Of a stretch of DNA of 64,000 nucleotides, positions 54,020 to 63,397 are shown one piece after another. The stretch comes from JAACFF01 sp963701435 (lineage in GTDB: Bacteria; Chloroflexota; Anaerolineae; Promineifilales; Promineifilaceae): positions 186,001 to 250,000 of the forward strand of contig CAVPAL010000036.1 of assembly GCA_963701435.1 (NCBI GenBank), read 5' to 3'. The notes under the pieces were generated by a model, which saw only the letters and a program-made list of their open reading frames with translations, was not told where the DNA came from and ran no database searches. The position numbers were made by a program, and so were the translations under genes. Within the stretch, counting starts at the first letter, position 1. Every line of letters begins with the position of its first letter.

Positions 54020-55166
54020 ATGACAAAAAAGGTTTTTGTGAGCGGCTGCTTTGATTTGCTTCACAGCGGCCACATCGCTTTTTTTCAAGAGGCGGCCGGC
54101 TATGGAGACCTCTACGTCGCTCTAGGATCCGATAAGACAGTTTATGATCTAAAGGGAAAAACGCCGGTTAATAGTGAGGATGAGCGTCTGTTTATGGTGC
54201 AGTCTGTTGAATGTGTGCAAGAAGCATTTATTTCACAAGGGTCAGGGATGCTGGATTTTTTGGCGGAGTTCCAGGCAATTCAACCCGATATTTTTATGGT
54301 CAACGAAGATGGCCACACGCCCGACAAACAGGCGTTGTGCCAGAAGTATGGCGTTGAGTATGTCATTTTGAAACGGCGAACACCACATGCAGGGTTAACG
54401 CCCCGCTCTACAACAGCTCTGCGCACCATTCACCAGATGCCGTTTCGTATCGATCTGGCCGGCGGCTGGCTGGACCAACCTTTTGTATCCCAGCATTATC
54501 CTGGCGCTGTGATTACCATTTCCATCGAACCAACATTGCAATTTAATGATCGCAGCGGGATGGCTTCCAGCACGCGCCAGGCGGCGATTGAAATGTGGGG
54601 GCCGCGGCTGCCGGCCGGCGAACCCTGAAAAGCTGTCCAAGATTTTGTTTTGCTATGACAACCCGCCCGGTACAAAGGAGATTTCCGGTTCACAGGATGC
54701 GATTGGCATTGTGTTTCCCGGTCTGGCCAAAGCAAATTATACGGGCGATTATTGGCCCGCCAACATTGAGCATCTGCGCGATGAATTAGCGCTGCAATTT
54801 GTGGAAAACGCGCTTTATCTGGTGACGCTGGGTCCACGCCATGCCGATTATGATGTATTGGCAAATACCCATTTTGACCGTGAAAAAGCAAAGGCGCTGG
54901 CGGACCCGACCGAAGCATGCTGGGAAGCGATTCAGCAGCAGGATATTGTGGGATTCGGCCGTTCCATGCGGGAAACGTTTGAAGCCCAGATTGCGATGTT
55001 CCCCAATATGATGAATACGGCCGTTTCCAAACTCATTGAACAATATAAAGAGACAGCTTTGGGCTGGAAACTATCCGGGGCAGGCGGCGGCGGTTATCTG
55101 ATTTTGGTCTCGGCCAAACCGATTGAAAACGCGGTGCGTATCGTCGCGCGCCGTGAAAATGATTAG
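54020..55166 (+). pseudogene. Cytidylyltransferase-like / GHMP sugar kinase fusion, one frameshift
   Basis: The N-terminal 130 residues are a HxGH nucleotidyltransferase (VSGCFDLLHSGHIAFF), closest in form to HldE-C/glycerol-3-phosphate cytidylyltransferase domains. From about residue 140 a GHMP kinase begins (PFRIDLAGGWLDQPF), with 'SGMASSTRQAAIEMWG' as the phosphate-binding loop and SGAGGGGYLILV as motif 3. One extra base near 54627 (CCCT) breaks the frame within the kinase. The combination would phosphorylate a sugar at C1 and transfer a nucleotide to it, comparable in logic to bifunctional Fkp but built from different domains. Its sugar is unknown; the neighbouring epimerase supports a nucleotide-sugar route. 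Confidence 0.7.
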
Positions 55167-55193
55167 AGACGCGATTTAGGAGAACAAAACAGT

Positions 55194-56165
55194 ATGAAAA
55201 CAGCACTTGTATGCGGCGCCGGCGGTTTTATCGGCGGCCATCTGGTTCAAAAATTAAAAAACGAAGGCTATTGGGTGCGCGGCGTTGATATCAAGCAGCA
55301 TGAGTATCGGGAAACGGCCGCTGACGATTTTCAGGTCTTAGATTTGCGGGAAGAGGCTAACTGCCATACAGGCGCTCACGCTGGGTGACGGAACATTCGA
55401 TGAAGTCTACCAGTTGGCCGCCGACATGGGCGGCATGGGCTTTATCCATTCGGCCGAATGCGAAATCATGCACAACAGCGTTCTGATCAACATCCATATG
55501 ACCCACAATGCATCGAAAATGGGCGTACCGCGCTACTTCTTCTCGTCCTCGGTGTGCGTCTACCGCGATATGCAGCCGGGCGAACCGGAAATGACAGAGG
55601 CCGAGGCGATTCCGGCCAATCCCGACAACGAATATGGCTGGGAAAAGCTGTATTCGGAGCGCATGGCAATGGCCTACGAGCGCAACCGAGGGCATGACGG
55701 TGCGCATTGCTCGTTTCCAAAATTGCTACGGGCCCTACGGCACCTGGACGGGCGGGCGCGAGAAAGCGCCGGCCGCAATTTGCCGTAAGGTCGCTGAAGT
55801 CGAAGATGGCGGCGTGATTGAGGTGTGGGGAGATGGAACGGCCGTTCGCTCTTACACCTACGTCGAAGATATGGTAGATGGCATTTATCGGCTGATGCAC
55901 TCTGACTTGCAAGGCGCGGTCAATATTGGCTGCCCGCAATATGTCACCGTCAACGAACTGGTTGAGGCGGTGGCTGCGGCTTCCGGCAAAACCATCCACA
56001 TCAAACATATCGATGGCCCGGTTGGCGTGCAGTCGCGCAACTTCAGCAACGAACGCATTTATTCAACCGGCTGGCAGGCCAATTACTTTTTAAAAGATGG
56101 CATTGCACAGACATTATCCATGGATTGAGGAGCAGGTGCGGCGCGGCAGTCTTGTAGCCACATAG
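55194..56165 (+). pseudogene. NAD-dependent sugar epimerase (extended SDR), three frameshifts
   Basis: The start MKTALVCGAGGFIGGHLVQK has the GxxGxxG dinucleotide motif. Later frames carry 'QLAADMGGMGFI', 'FFSSSVCVYRD' with the catalytic Ser and EYGWEKLYSERM with YxxxK, then 'RIARFQNCYGPYG' and 'DGTAVRSYTYVEDMVDGIYR'. The 'AADMGGMGFI' and 'NCYGPYGTW' stretches resemble GDP-mannose 3,5-epimerases. Shifts fall near 55365, 55690 and 56115; with the last one corrected the protein ends at 56165 (WIEEQVRRGSLVAT). It probably acts on the product of the preceding kinase/nucleotidyltransferase. Confidence 0.75.
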
Positions 56166-56228
56166 TCTCCGACTGCTTTTCTTTGTGAACCACGGCGCTT
56201 GCCTGTGCAACAAAAGTGAGGTTATGAA

Positions 56229-58037
56229 ATGAGCTCTATGAAAATAAATCCACCCCAAAACCGGTTAATTGGCGATCCGCCTAAGATTGGCATTCGGCCT
56301 GCCATAGACGGCCGTCGCCAGGGTGTGCGCGAATCTTTAGAAGAAATCACCATGGGCATGGCGCAAAACGTGGCCGGCTTTCTCAGCGCCAATCTGCGCC
56401 ACGCCAACGGCCTGCCCGTCGAGTGCGTAATTGCCGATAGCTGTATTGGCGGCGTGACGGAAGCGGCGCAAGCAGCCGCAAAATTCGCGCGTGAAGGCGT
56501 CGGCGTATCCCTAACCGTCACGCCCTGCTGGTGTTACGGCTCCGAAACGATGGACATGGACGCCCAATATGCCCAAAGCAGTTTGGGGCTTCAACGGAAC
56601 CGAACGTCCCGGCGCGGTCTATCTGGCCGCCGTCATGGCCGCTCATGCCCAAAAAGGATTGCCGGCGTTCAGCATATACGGCCGTGACGTGCAAGACGTC
56701 GGCGACACCACCATCCCGCAAGACGTACAGGAAAAGCTGCTGCGTTTTGCCCGCGCCGGCCTGGCTGCAGGCCAGCATGCACGGCAAATCTTATCTGGCC
56801 ATGGGCGGCGTTTCCATGGGCATCGCCGGCTCCATCGTCGACCAGCCTTTCTTCGAGGAGTACCTGGGCATGCGCGTCGAAACCATCGACATGACCGAGT
56901 TCACGCGCCGCATCAATCAGAGCATTTACGATCCTGATGAATATGAAAAAGCGCTGGCCTGGACCAAAGCCAACTGTCCTGAAGGCAAAGATTACAACAA
57001 GCCGCAGCATAAACGCACGCGCCAGCAGCAAGACAGCGACTGGGAAATCTCGGTCAAAATGGCGCTGATTGCCCGCGACTTGATGATCGGCAATCCGCGC
57101 CTGGCGGAAATGGGCTATGTTGAAGAAGCGCATCGGCCATAATGCCATCGCCGGCGGCTTCCAGGGGCAGCGCCAATGGACCGATACCTATCCCAACGGC
57201 GACTTCATGGAAGCGATTCTGACCACCTCTTTCGACTGGAACGGCATTCGCCAACCCTTCATCGTCGCCACCGAAAATGACGCCCTCAACGGCGTCAGCA
57301 TGTTATTGGGGCACTTGCTCACCGGCGCAGCCCAAATCTTTGCCGATGTGCGCACCTACTGGAGCCCGGATGCTGTCAAGCGCGTCACCGGCTATGAATT
57401 GACAGGCCAGGCCGCCGGCGGCATTTTGCATCTCATCAACTCTGGTCCGGCGGCGCTGGACGGCACCGGCCAGCAAGAAAAAGAGGGTCAGCCGGTGATG
57501 AAACCCTGGTGGGAAATCACGTCGGAAGATGCCCAAGCGTGTCTGGCAGCCACCACCTGGCACGCCGGGATGACGGAATATTTTCGCGGCGGCGGCTGGT
57601 CCACCAAGTTCATCACCCGCGGCGGCATGCCCATGACAATGTGCCGCCTCAATCTGATTAAAGGCCTAGGCCCGGCGCTGCAAATTGCCGAAGGCTGGAG
57701 CGTCGATTTGCCGGATGAGGTGCATACAATCCTGGATGAACGCACCAATCCAACCTGGCCGACGACCTGGTTTGTGCCCAACACAACCGGCGCAGGTCCT
57801 TTCCGCGATGTGTACACGGTGATGACCAATTGGGGCGCCAATCATGGCGCAATTTCCTACGGCCATATCGGCGCCGATTTGATTACGTTGGCGTCCATGC
57901 TGCGCATTCCGGTGTATATGCACAATGTCCCCGAAGAAAAAGTTTTCCGACCGCACGTTTGGGCGGCCTTTGGGGCAATGGAACCACAAGGAGCGGATTT
58001 CCGCGCCTGCGCCGCTTTTGGACCGCTGTATAGCTAA
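56229..58037 (+). pseudogene. fucI: L-fucose isomerase, three frameshifts
   Basis: The sequence parts are unmistakably FucI: 'PPKIGIRPAIDGRRQGVRES' at the N-terminus, 'KAVWGFNGTERPGAVYLAAV', 'SYLAMGGVSMGIAGS', 'FIVATENDALNGVSMLLG' with active-site acid residues, and 'MTNWGANHGAISYGHIGADL' with the metal-binding His. Breaks near 56569 (extra T), 56770 (extra G) and 57131 (extra C) separate four segments; corrected length is about 600 residues, as in E. coli FucI. It interconverts L-fucose and L-fuculose (also D-arabinose and D-ribulose). GTGAGG precedes the ATG, and FucU follows 23 bases downstream. Confidence 0.88.
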
Positions 58038-58060
58038 ACAAAAAATATAGGAGGTAGATT

Positions 58061-58486
58061 ATGTTAAAAGGAATTTCACCATTATTTAGTCCTGAACTTT
58101 TGGCCGCGCTTTATCGTATGGGGCATGGAGATGAACTTGTTCTTGCCGATGCCCATTTCCCCGGCCACAGCACGCATGAGCGCGTTATTCGCGCCGATGG
58201 CTTGAAAATTGCTGATTTACTGGATGCGATATTGCCTTTGTTTGCGCTGGATACCTACGTTGATGATCCGATTGTCATGATGGCGTGCGTGCCCGGTGAT
58301 GATCTGGACCCCGCTGTGGAGGTGGATTATCGCGCAGTGATTGACGCCCATGCGCCCGCTGCGCCGCCGATTCATTTGATTGACCGCTTTGGTTTTTATG
58401 AACGGGCTGCTGATGCGTATGTAATCGTTATGACCGGAGAAACGCGTAAATATGGTAATATCATCCTGAAAAAAGGCTTATCGTAA
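58061..58486 (+). CDS. fucU: L-fucose mutarotase (141 aa)
   Basis: This is an RbsD/FucU family protein: 'ISPLFSPELLAALYRMGHGD' at the N-terminus, 'LADAHFPGHS' with the catalytic His region near residue 30 and 'RFGFYERAADAYVIVMTGE' near the end. FucU interconverts alpha and beta anomers of L-fucose so that transported sugar meets the anomer the isomerase uses. An excellent AGGAGG lies before the ATG. The gene is intact, in contrast to the genes before it. Confidence 0.92.
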   Translation: MLKGISPLFSPELLAALYRMGHGDELVLADAHFPGHSTHERVIRADGLKIADLLDAILPLFALDTYVDDPIVMMACVPGDDLDPAVEVDYRAVIDAHAPAAPPIHLIDRFGFYERAADAYVIVMTGETRKYGNIILKKGLS

Positions 58487-58629
58487 AATAATGTCATATG
58501 GGACTGGCGGCTTTTGCAACAGCCGATCAAATTACACATATAATCACCGATCAATCAGCGCCCCGTGACATGGTCGCCGCTTTTCGTGACTGTTGCGCAG
58601 CGGTAATGATTGCTGCAGAGGAGCAATAA

Positions 58630-60711
58630 ATGGCTACGGTGAAATTATTTGGCAATCTACGGCAGCTTGCAGGGGCAACGGCCGTTACCATTCCAGGCCG
58701 CAGCGTTCGACAACTATTGGACCAATTATGCACGCATTATCCGGCATTGGAAACGGCCGTTTTCGACAACAACCAGCTCAGACCCCACGTGCGCATTATG
58801 ATTGCCGGGCGAGACATTGAATTAGATCAGGGCTTGGAAACGGCCGTAAATTCGGATGATACTTTAGCGATCTTTCCTCCCATCGCGGGAGGCTTATCTA
58901 AGGAGACCATTATGCAAGGATGGGCAGGAAAAATACTCGATATTGATTTAAGCAGCGGAAACATCCAAACCATTGCGCTTGATCTGGACATGGCGCGCCT
59001 CTTTTTAGGCGGGCGCGGCCTGGGCGCGCGTTTGTTATGGGACCTGGTCGGCCCGGAAGTCAAACCGCTCGATCCTGAAAATGTACTTATTTTCACCACC
59101 GGCCCCATTACCGCCAGCAGTTCACAAACCAGCAATCGCTTCAACGTCAGCGCCAAAAGTCCGCTGACCAACACCATTCTGCATGCCAACAGCGGCGGCT
59201 GGTGGGGCATGCAGTTTAAGCGCACCGGCCACGACGCCCTCATTGTGCGCGGCAAAGCGCAAAAACCGGTATTGATCAGCATCACGCCCGACGGCGTGCG
59301 TATTGAGGATGCGGGACATTTGTGGGGCAAAACCGTTTTTGAGACCACAGAAGCATTGGGGCAAAATCGCAACAAGCGCAATGTGTTGTGCATTGGCCCG
59401 GCGGGTGAAAACCTGGTGCGTATAGCGGCCATTATGAACGACAAGGAACGCGCGCTGGCGCGCGGCGGGCCGGGCGCTGTTATGGGCAGTAAAAATCTAA
59501 AAGCCATTGTGGTCGAGGGCAAAGAAAAAAACCAGCCGGCCGACAAGGATCAATTTAAGTTCATGCTTTATGAAACGGGCAAACTGCTCAAGGCCAGCCC
59601 GCTCACCTCGCAGGCGCTGCCGGAATTTGGCACGGCCGTCGTTATGAACATTGTCAATGAAATCGGCGCGCTGCCCACGCGTAATTTCCAGGACGCCCAA
59701 TTTGACGGCGCGCACAAAATCAGCGGCGAAGCCATTACCGACGAAATCCTGGTCAAAAACCAGGCTTGCTGGGCGTGCCCCATCACCTGCACGCGCATCA
59801 CCAAAACCTCCAGCGGCAAAGAAGGTGAAGGGCCGGAATTTGAATCCGCCTGGGCCTTTGGCGCCCAGTGCGGCATTGATGATCTGGATGCAATTGCTGA
59901 AGCGAATTTTCTATGCAACGATCTGGGGCTGGACACAATTTCGATGGGCAACACCATCGGCTGCATGATGGAATTGGCAGAGCGGGGACACATCGACAGT
60001 AATTTACGTTTTGGACAGGCAGACAAGCTGCTGGAATTGATTACCGACACTGCTTACCGGCGCGGCCTGGGTAACGACATGGCCGAAGGCAGCTATCGAC
60101 TGGCCGCAAAGTATGGGGCGCCGCAGCTTTCCATGAGCGTCAAGAAGCTGGAGCTGCCGGCTTACGATCCGCGTGGGATGCAGGGACAGGGGCTGGTTTA
60201 TGCCACCTCAAACCGGGGCGCCTGCCACGATACGGGCAATATGCTCGGGCCGGAAGTGCTGGCGCTGCCGCGGCTAATCGACCGCTTTGCGACCCAGGGT
60301 AAGGCGGGCATCGTTTCCGTACATCAGAATTCGGCGGCCGTGATCGACAGCCTGGTGTATTGTAAGTTTGCCAACATGGCGGTGGCGGAGGAGTTTTTTG
60401 CGCGCACGTTAACGGCCGTTACCGGCGAACATTTCACGGCGGACGATTTAATGAAAGTCGGCGAGCGCGTCTGGAACCTGGAGCGACTCTATAACCTGCG
60501 CGAAGGGTTTACCAAAGCAGACGACACCCTGCCGCTGCGCCTGCTGGAAGAACCGGTTCCCGACGGTCCCAGCCAGGGCTTCACCGTCAAGCTGGAACCG
60601 ATGCTAAAAGAGTATTACCAGTTCCGCGGCTGGGATGAAAACGGCGTTCCGAAACCGGACAAATTGGCGGAACTTGAACTAGAATTTGCGCTTAGCGAGG
60701 CGGCATTATGA
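58630..60711 (+). CDS. MoaD-like domain fused to tungsten aldehyde:ferredoxin oxidoreductase (693 aa)
   Basis: Residues 1-90 are a MoaD/ThiS-like beta-grasp domain ending in IFPPIAGG, the double glycine that carries sulfur in molybdopterin synthesis. From MQGWAGKILDIDLSSG (ATG at 58912) a complete AOR follows: 'FLGGRGLGARLLWDL', 'TGPITASSSQTSNRFNVSA', the cluster motif CWACPITC (CxxCxxxC) near residue 380 and the fourth ligand in 'DSLVYCKF' near 577. AORs oxidise aldehydes to acids with ferredoxin, using a tungsten-bispterin cofactor. AAGGAG stands 8 bases before the internal ATG, so AOR may also be made alone. It overlaps the aldolase gene (ATGA). Confidence 0.85.
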   Translation: MATVKLFGNLRQLAGATAVTIPGRSVRQLLDQLCTHYPALETAVFDNNQLRPHVRIMIAGRDIELDQGLETAVNSDDTLAIFPPIAGGLSKETIMQGWAGKILDIDLSSGNIQTIALDLDMARLFLGGRGLGARLLWDLVGPEVKPLDPENVLIFTTGPITASSSQTSNRFNVSAKSPLTNTILHANSGGWWGMQFKRTGHDALIVRGKAQKPVLISITPDGVRIEDAGHLWGKTVFETTEALGQNRNKRNVLCIGPAGENLVRIAAIMNDKERALARGGPGAVMGSKNLKAIVVEGKEKNQPADKDQFKFMLYETGKLLKASPLTSQALPEFGTAVVMNIVNEIGALPTRNFQDAQFDGAHKISGEAITDEILVKNQACWACPITCTRITKTSSGKEGEGPEFESAWAFGAQCGIDDLDAIAEANFLCNDLGLDTISMGNTIGCMMELAERGHIDSNLRFGQADKLLELITDTAYRRGLGNDMAEGSYRLAAKYGAPQLSMSVKKLELPAYDPRGMQGQGLVYATSNRGACHDTGNMLGPEVLALPRLIDRFATQGKAGIVSVHQNSAAVIDSLVYCKFANMAVAEEFFARTLTAVTGEHFTADDLMKVGERVWNLERLYNLREGFTKADDTLPLRLLEEPVPDGPSQGFTVKLEPMLKEYYQFRGWDENGVPKPDKLAELELEFALSEAAL

Positions 60712-61319
60712 TTGATCAACGACTTTATGAAGAATTTCGCGATATCGGCCGTGACATTTTTGTGACCGGCATGACCAGCTCGCACGGCGGCAATATGAGC
60801 GTACGCGCGGGTGACAAAATCATCATCAAACGACGCGGCGCGCAGTTCGGCCGGCTCAAAATCACCGATTTTGTTGAAACCCGCTTTAAGGGCAAAGACA
60901 GCGGCATCATGCGCGCCAGCACCGAACTGATCGTCCACCGCGCCATCTACGAAAAAACATCCGCGCTGGCAATTATCCACGCCCACCCGCGCACGGCCAT
61001 CACGCTCAGTTTGAGCCGCGATGAGATTATTCCGATTGACAATGAAGGCTCCTATTTGCTGCGCAAGATTCCCGTGGTGTCGGTGGAACTGGCCTCCGGT
61101 TCTAAAGAAATGGCCGAAACCGTTTCCGAGGCGCTGCGCGGCTACAAAATCGTCATGCAGCGCGGCCACGGCTGCTTTGCCATCGGCCAGACGCTGGAAG
61201 AGGCGTACAATTGGGTTTCGGCGCTGGAAGAGGTAAGCGACATCATTCTGGAGCACAAACTGCTCAATGAACCGATGATTGAATATCGTAAGCACAGCGA
61301 ATCATATAAAAATTGGTAA
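60708..61319 (+). CDS. fucA: Class II aldolase, fuculose-1-phosphate aldolase-like (203 aa)
   Basis: The zinc-binding histidines are in IIHAHPRTA near residue 88 and MQRGHGCFAIG near 150, and the phosphate-binding loop is 'TSSHGGNMSVR' near 21-31. FucA-type enzymes cleave L-fuculose-1-phosphate to dihydroxyacetone phosphate and L-lactaldehyde; related members act on rhamnulose or ribulose phosphates, so specificity is inferred from FucI/FucU nearby. It is coupled to the oxidoreductase gene by a 4-base overlap, which suggests product channelling or matched expression. Confidence 0.85.
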   Translation: MIDQRLYEEFRDIGRDIFVTGMTSSHGGNMSVRAGDKIIIKRRGAQFGRLKITDFVETRFKGKDSGIMRASTELIVHRAIYEKTSALAIIHAHPRTAITLSLSRDEIIPIDNEGSYLLRKIPVVSVELASGSKEMAETVSEALRGYKIVMQRGHGCFAIGQTLEEAYNWVSALEEVSDIILEHKLLNEPMIEYRKHSESYKNW

Positions 61320-61329
61320 TTTTTTACAG

Positions 61330-61381
61330 TCACAGATTGCACAGCTGGATGGACAAAGTATACCATCTGCGCAATCTGTGA
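61330..61381. repeat. Intergenic hairpin TCACAGATTGCACAG
   Basis: TCACAGATTGCACAG (61330-61344) and CTGCGCAATCTGTGA (61367-61381) pair with one mismatch between the aldolase and kinase genes. It fills most of this 78-base gap. Confidence 0.6.
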
Positions 61382-61397
61382 AAAACTTCTCAAACAG

Positions 61398-62828
61398 ATG
61401 AACAAAAAAACAGTTCTGGCGGTTGATTTGGGGGCTGAATCGGGACGGGTGATGGCCGTGCATTTTGACGGCCGTTCCTTGAAACTGCAAGAGCTGCACC
61501 GCTTTTCCAACACCCCGGTTACCGTGCATGGCGCGCTGCATTGGGACTTTCTGCGCCTGTGGCGCAATATTCAAATTGGAATTGAGCGGGGCAAGGCGCT
61601 CAAGCCCGCCAGCCTGGGCGTGGATACCTGGGGCGTCGATTTTGGGCTGCTGGATGCGCAGGGCAGCTTAATAGGCAACCCGGTACATTACAGGGACGGC
61701 CGTACCCAGGGTATGATGGAAAAGGTTTTTTCTATCGTCCCGCAGAAAGCTGTGTTTCTGCAAACAGGCATCCAATTCATGGCGCTTAACACCCTCTACC
61801 AGATGATGAGCCTGGTCGTCAACAATTCGCCTCAGCTAAACATCGCCGATACCTTTTTGACCGCACCTGATCTGCTCAACTACTGGCTCACGGGCGCCAA
61901 AGTGTGTGAGTTCAGCATTGCCACAACCACACAAATGTTCAACCCGCGCACCAGGACCTGGGCTTTTGAACTACTCGACAAGCTCGGCATCCCCACCCAC
62001 ATCTTCCCTGAAACCGTGCCGCCGGGCACACGTTTGGGTACTTATGAGGGAATTCCGGTTATTGCGCCCGCCTGTCATGATACAGGTAGTGCCGTAGCGG
62101 CCGTTCCCGCCCAAAGGCACGACTTCGCCTACCTCAGCAGCGGTACCTGGAGCCTGTTCGGCCTGGAACTAGACCAACCCGTCATTACCTCGGCCGCGCT
62201 GGAAGCCAATGTCACCAACGAAGGCGGTGTTTATGACACAATCCGGCTGCTAAAAAATATCATGGGCCTGTGGCTGGTGCAGCAGTGCCGCGCAACCTGG
62301 CAGGCGCGCGGTGAAACGTACAGCTATGACGAACTGGTGGAACTGGCGCGGTCGGCCCCGGCCTTAAAATCGCTGGTCAACGTCAGTGATTCCCGTTTTG
62401 TGACGCCGGGCGATATGCCGGCCCGGGTGCAGGCTTTTTGCCAGGAAAGCGGCCAGCCGATCCCACAAAGCAAAGGTGAAATCATTCGCACCATTTTGGA
62501 AAGTCTGGCGTTGGCTTACCGGCAGACGTTGGAGCAAGTTTGCCAGGTCTCAGCCCGGCAGGTAAACGTGATTCACATTGTAGGCGGTGGCGCACAAAAT
62601 AAGCTGTTGAACCAAATGACAGCGGATGCAACGGGACGACCGGTCATCACCGGCCCGATCGAAGCCACCGTGATCGGCAATGCGCTGGTGCAGTTAATCA
62701 GTTTGGGCGAGCTAAGCGACATCGGCGAGGCGCGCCAACTGGTTGCTCAAATGGGCGGCAGGGCGCGTTACGAACCACAAGAAACAACAAAATGGGATGG
62801 CGCATACGGCCGTTTCTCAAAATTGTAA
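61398..62828 (+). CDS. Rhamnulokinase/fuculokinase-like FGGY kinase (476 aa)
   Basis: This is a FGGY-type sugar kinase: phosphate-1 motif VLAVDLGAESGRVMAV, 'LGVDTWGVDFGLLD' near residue 72, 'DTGSAVAAVPA' near 227 and the adenosine motif 'IHIVGGGAQNKLLNQMTADA' near 395. The opening 'DLGAESGR' and 'WGVDFGLLD' fit RhaB more closely than FucK, but in this operon it most likely phosphorylates L-fuculose and possibly L-rhamnulose. It is the last gene of the operon; 40 bases later begins a cloverleaf repeat. Confidence 0.88.
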   Translation: MNKKTVLAVDLGAESGRVMAVHFDGRSLKLQELHRFSNTPVTVHGALHWDFLRLWRNIQIGIERGKALKPASLGVDTWGVDFGLLDAQGSLIGNPVHYRDGRTQGMMEKVFSIVPQKAVFLQTGIQFMALNTLYQMMSLVVNNSPQLNIADTFLTAPDLLNYWLTGAKVCEFSIATTTQMFNPRTRTWAFELLDKLGIPTHIFPETVPPGTRLGTYEGIPVIAPACHDTGSAVAAVPAQRHDFAYLSSGTWSLFGLELDQPVITSAALEANVTNEGGVYDTIRLLKNIMGLWLVQQCRATWQARGETYSYDELVELARSAPALKSLVNVSDSRFVTPGDMPARVQAFCQESGQPIPQSKGEIIRTILESLALAYRQTLEQVCQVSARQVNVIHIVGGGAQNKLLNQMTADATGRPVITGPIEATVIGNALVQLISLGELSDIGEARQLVAQMGGRARYEPQETTKWDGAYGRFSKL

Positions 62829-62867
62829 ATCGTCACCCTGCAATACCTCGATAATTAAGGAACGAGA

Positions 62868-62987
62868 TTTAGGTAATTCACAAAAACTTTTTGAATAAAG
62901 ATCAGCGGAAGTTTTTGTGAATTCCTCAAGGAAACCACAGCTTGCCAAGGCTTTTGTTTTTATATAACTTTCTGTGGTTTACCTAAA
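62868..62987. repeat. Cloverleaf-type intergenic repeat, divergent full copy
   Basis: The ends are TTTAGGTAA and TTACCTAAA as in 23750-23868, but both inner hairpins have changed and remain paired: TTCACAAAAACTT/AAGTTTTTGTGAA (13 bp) and AAACCACAG/CTGTGGTTT. TTCCTCAAGGAA between them is identical. It lies in the 569-base gap after the kinase gene, which also holds the 62998 hairpin and the 63328 inverted repeat; 63053-63327 shows nothing else. Confidence 0.85.
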
Positions 62988-62997
62988 TAACGTGCCC

Positions 62998-63052
62998 GTT
63001 TGTAGTAACCGCTTTAGCGGTTTTCTGGACGGCTAAAGCGGTTACTACAAAC
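62998..63052. repeat. TTTGTAGTAAC hairpin repeat
   Basis: GTTTGTAGTAACCGCTTTAGC (21 bases, written as GTTTGTAGTAAC + CGCTTTAGC) pairs perfectly with 63032-63052. It belongs to the same family as 8201-8272. Confidence 0.75.
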
Positions 63053-63327
63053 TAATGTGGATTAGTAATTTAAGCGCCATTCCTAAGCATCCGTTTCACT
63101 CATCTCTTTACTGGACTGAGCGGGTCATTTTCAAGACAGGCAGCACGGCTACCAGGGCAATTCCAAAGTCCGAAATTTAGCTTCGCGGAAGCTCATTGAC
63201 ACAACTTGCCAAAGTGACACACCCGTCTAAGTTTTCAAGGAGCAGCTTCCGGCAAGCTTGTTCACCAACGACTTTGGAACCGGCGCGGCGCGGCTGCAGG
63301 TAGGTTTGCTGTAACAAACTTATGAAC

Positions 63328-63348
63328 GTACAATTTGTAAAATTGTAC
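63328..63348. promoter_or_regulatory. Inverted repeat upstream of the terminal sensor gene
   Basis: GTACAATTT and AAATTGTAC flank GTA, 50 bases before the start at 63398. Another TTGTAC half-site lies at about 63366. This is a possible operator for a palindrome-binding regulator. Confidence 0.4.
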
Positions 63349-63397
63349 TTGTAGTGTGATAAGCGTTGTACAAAAGATTAAAACACAGCAGCCTATA

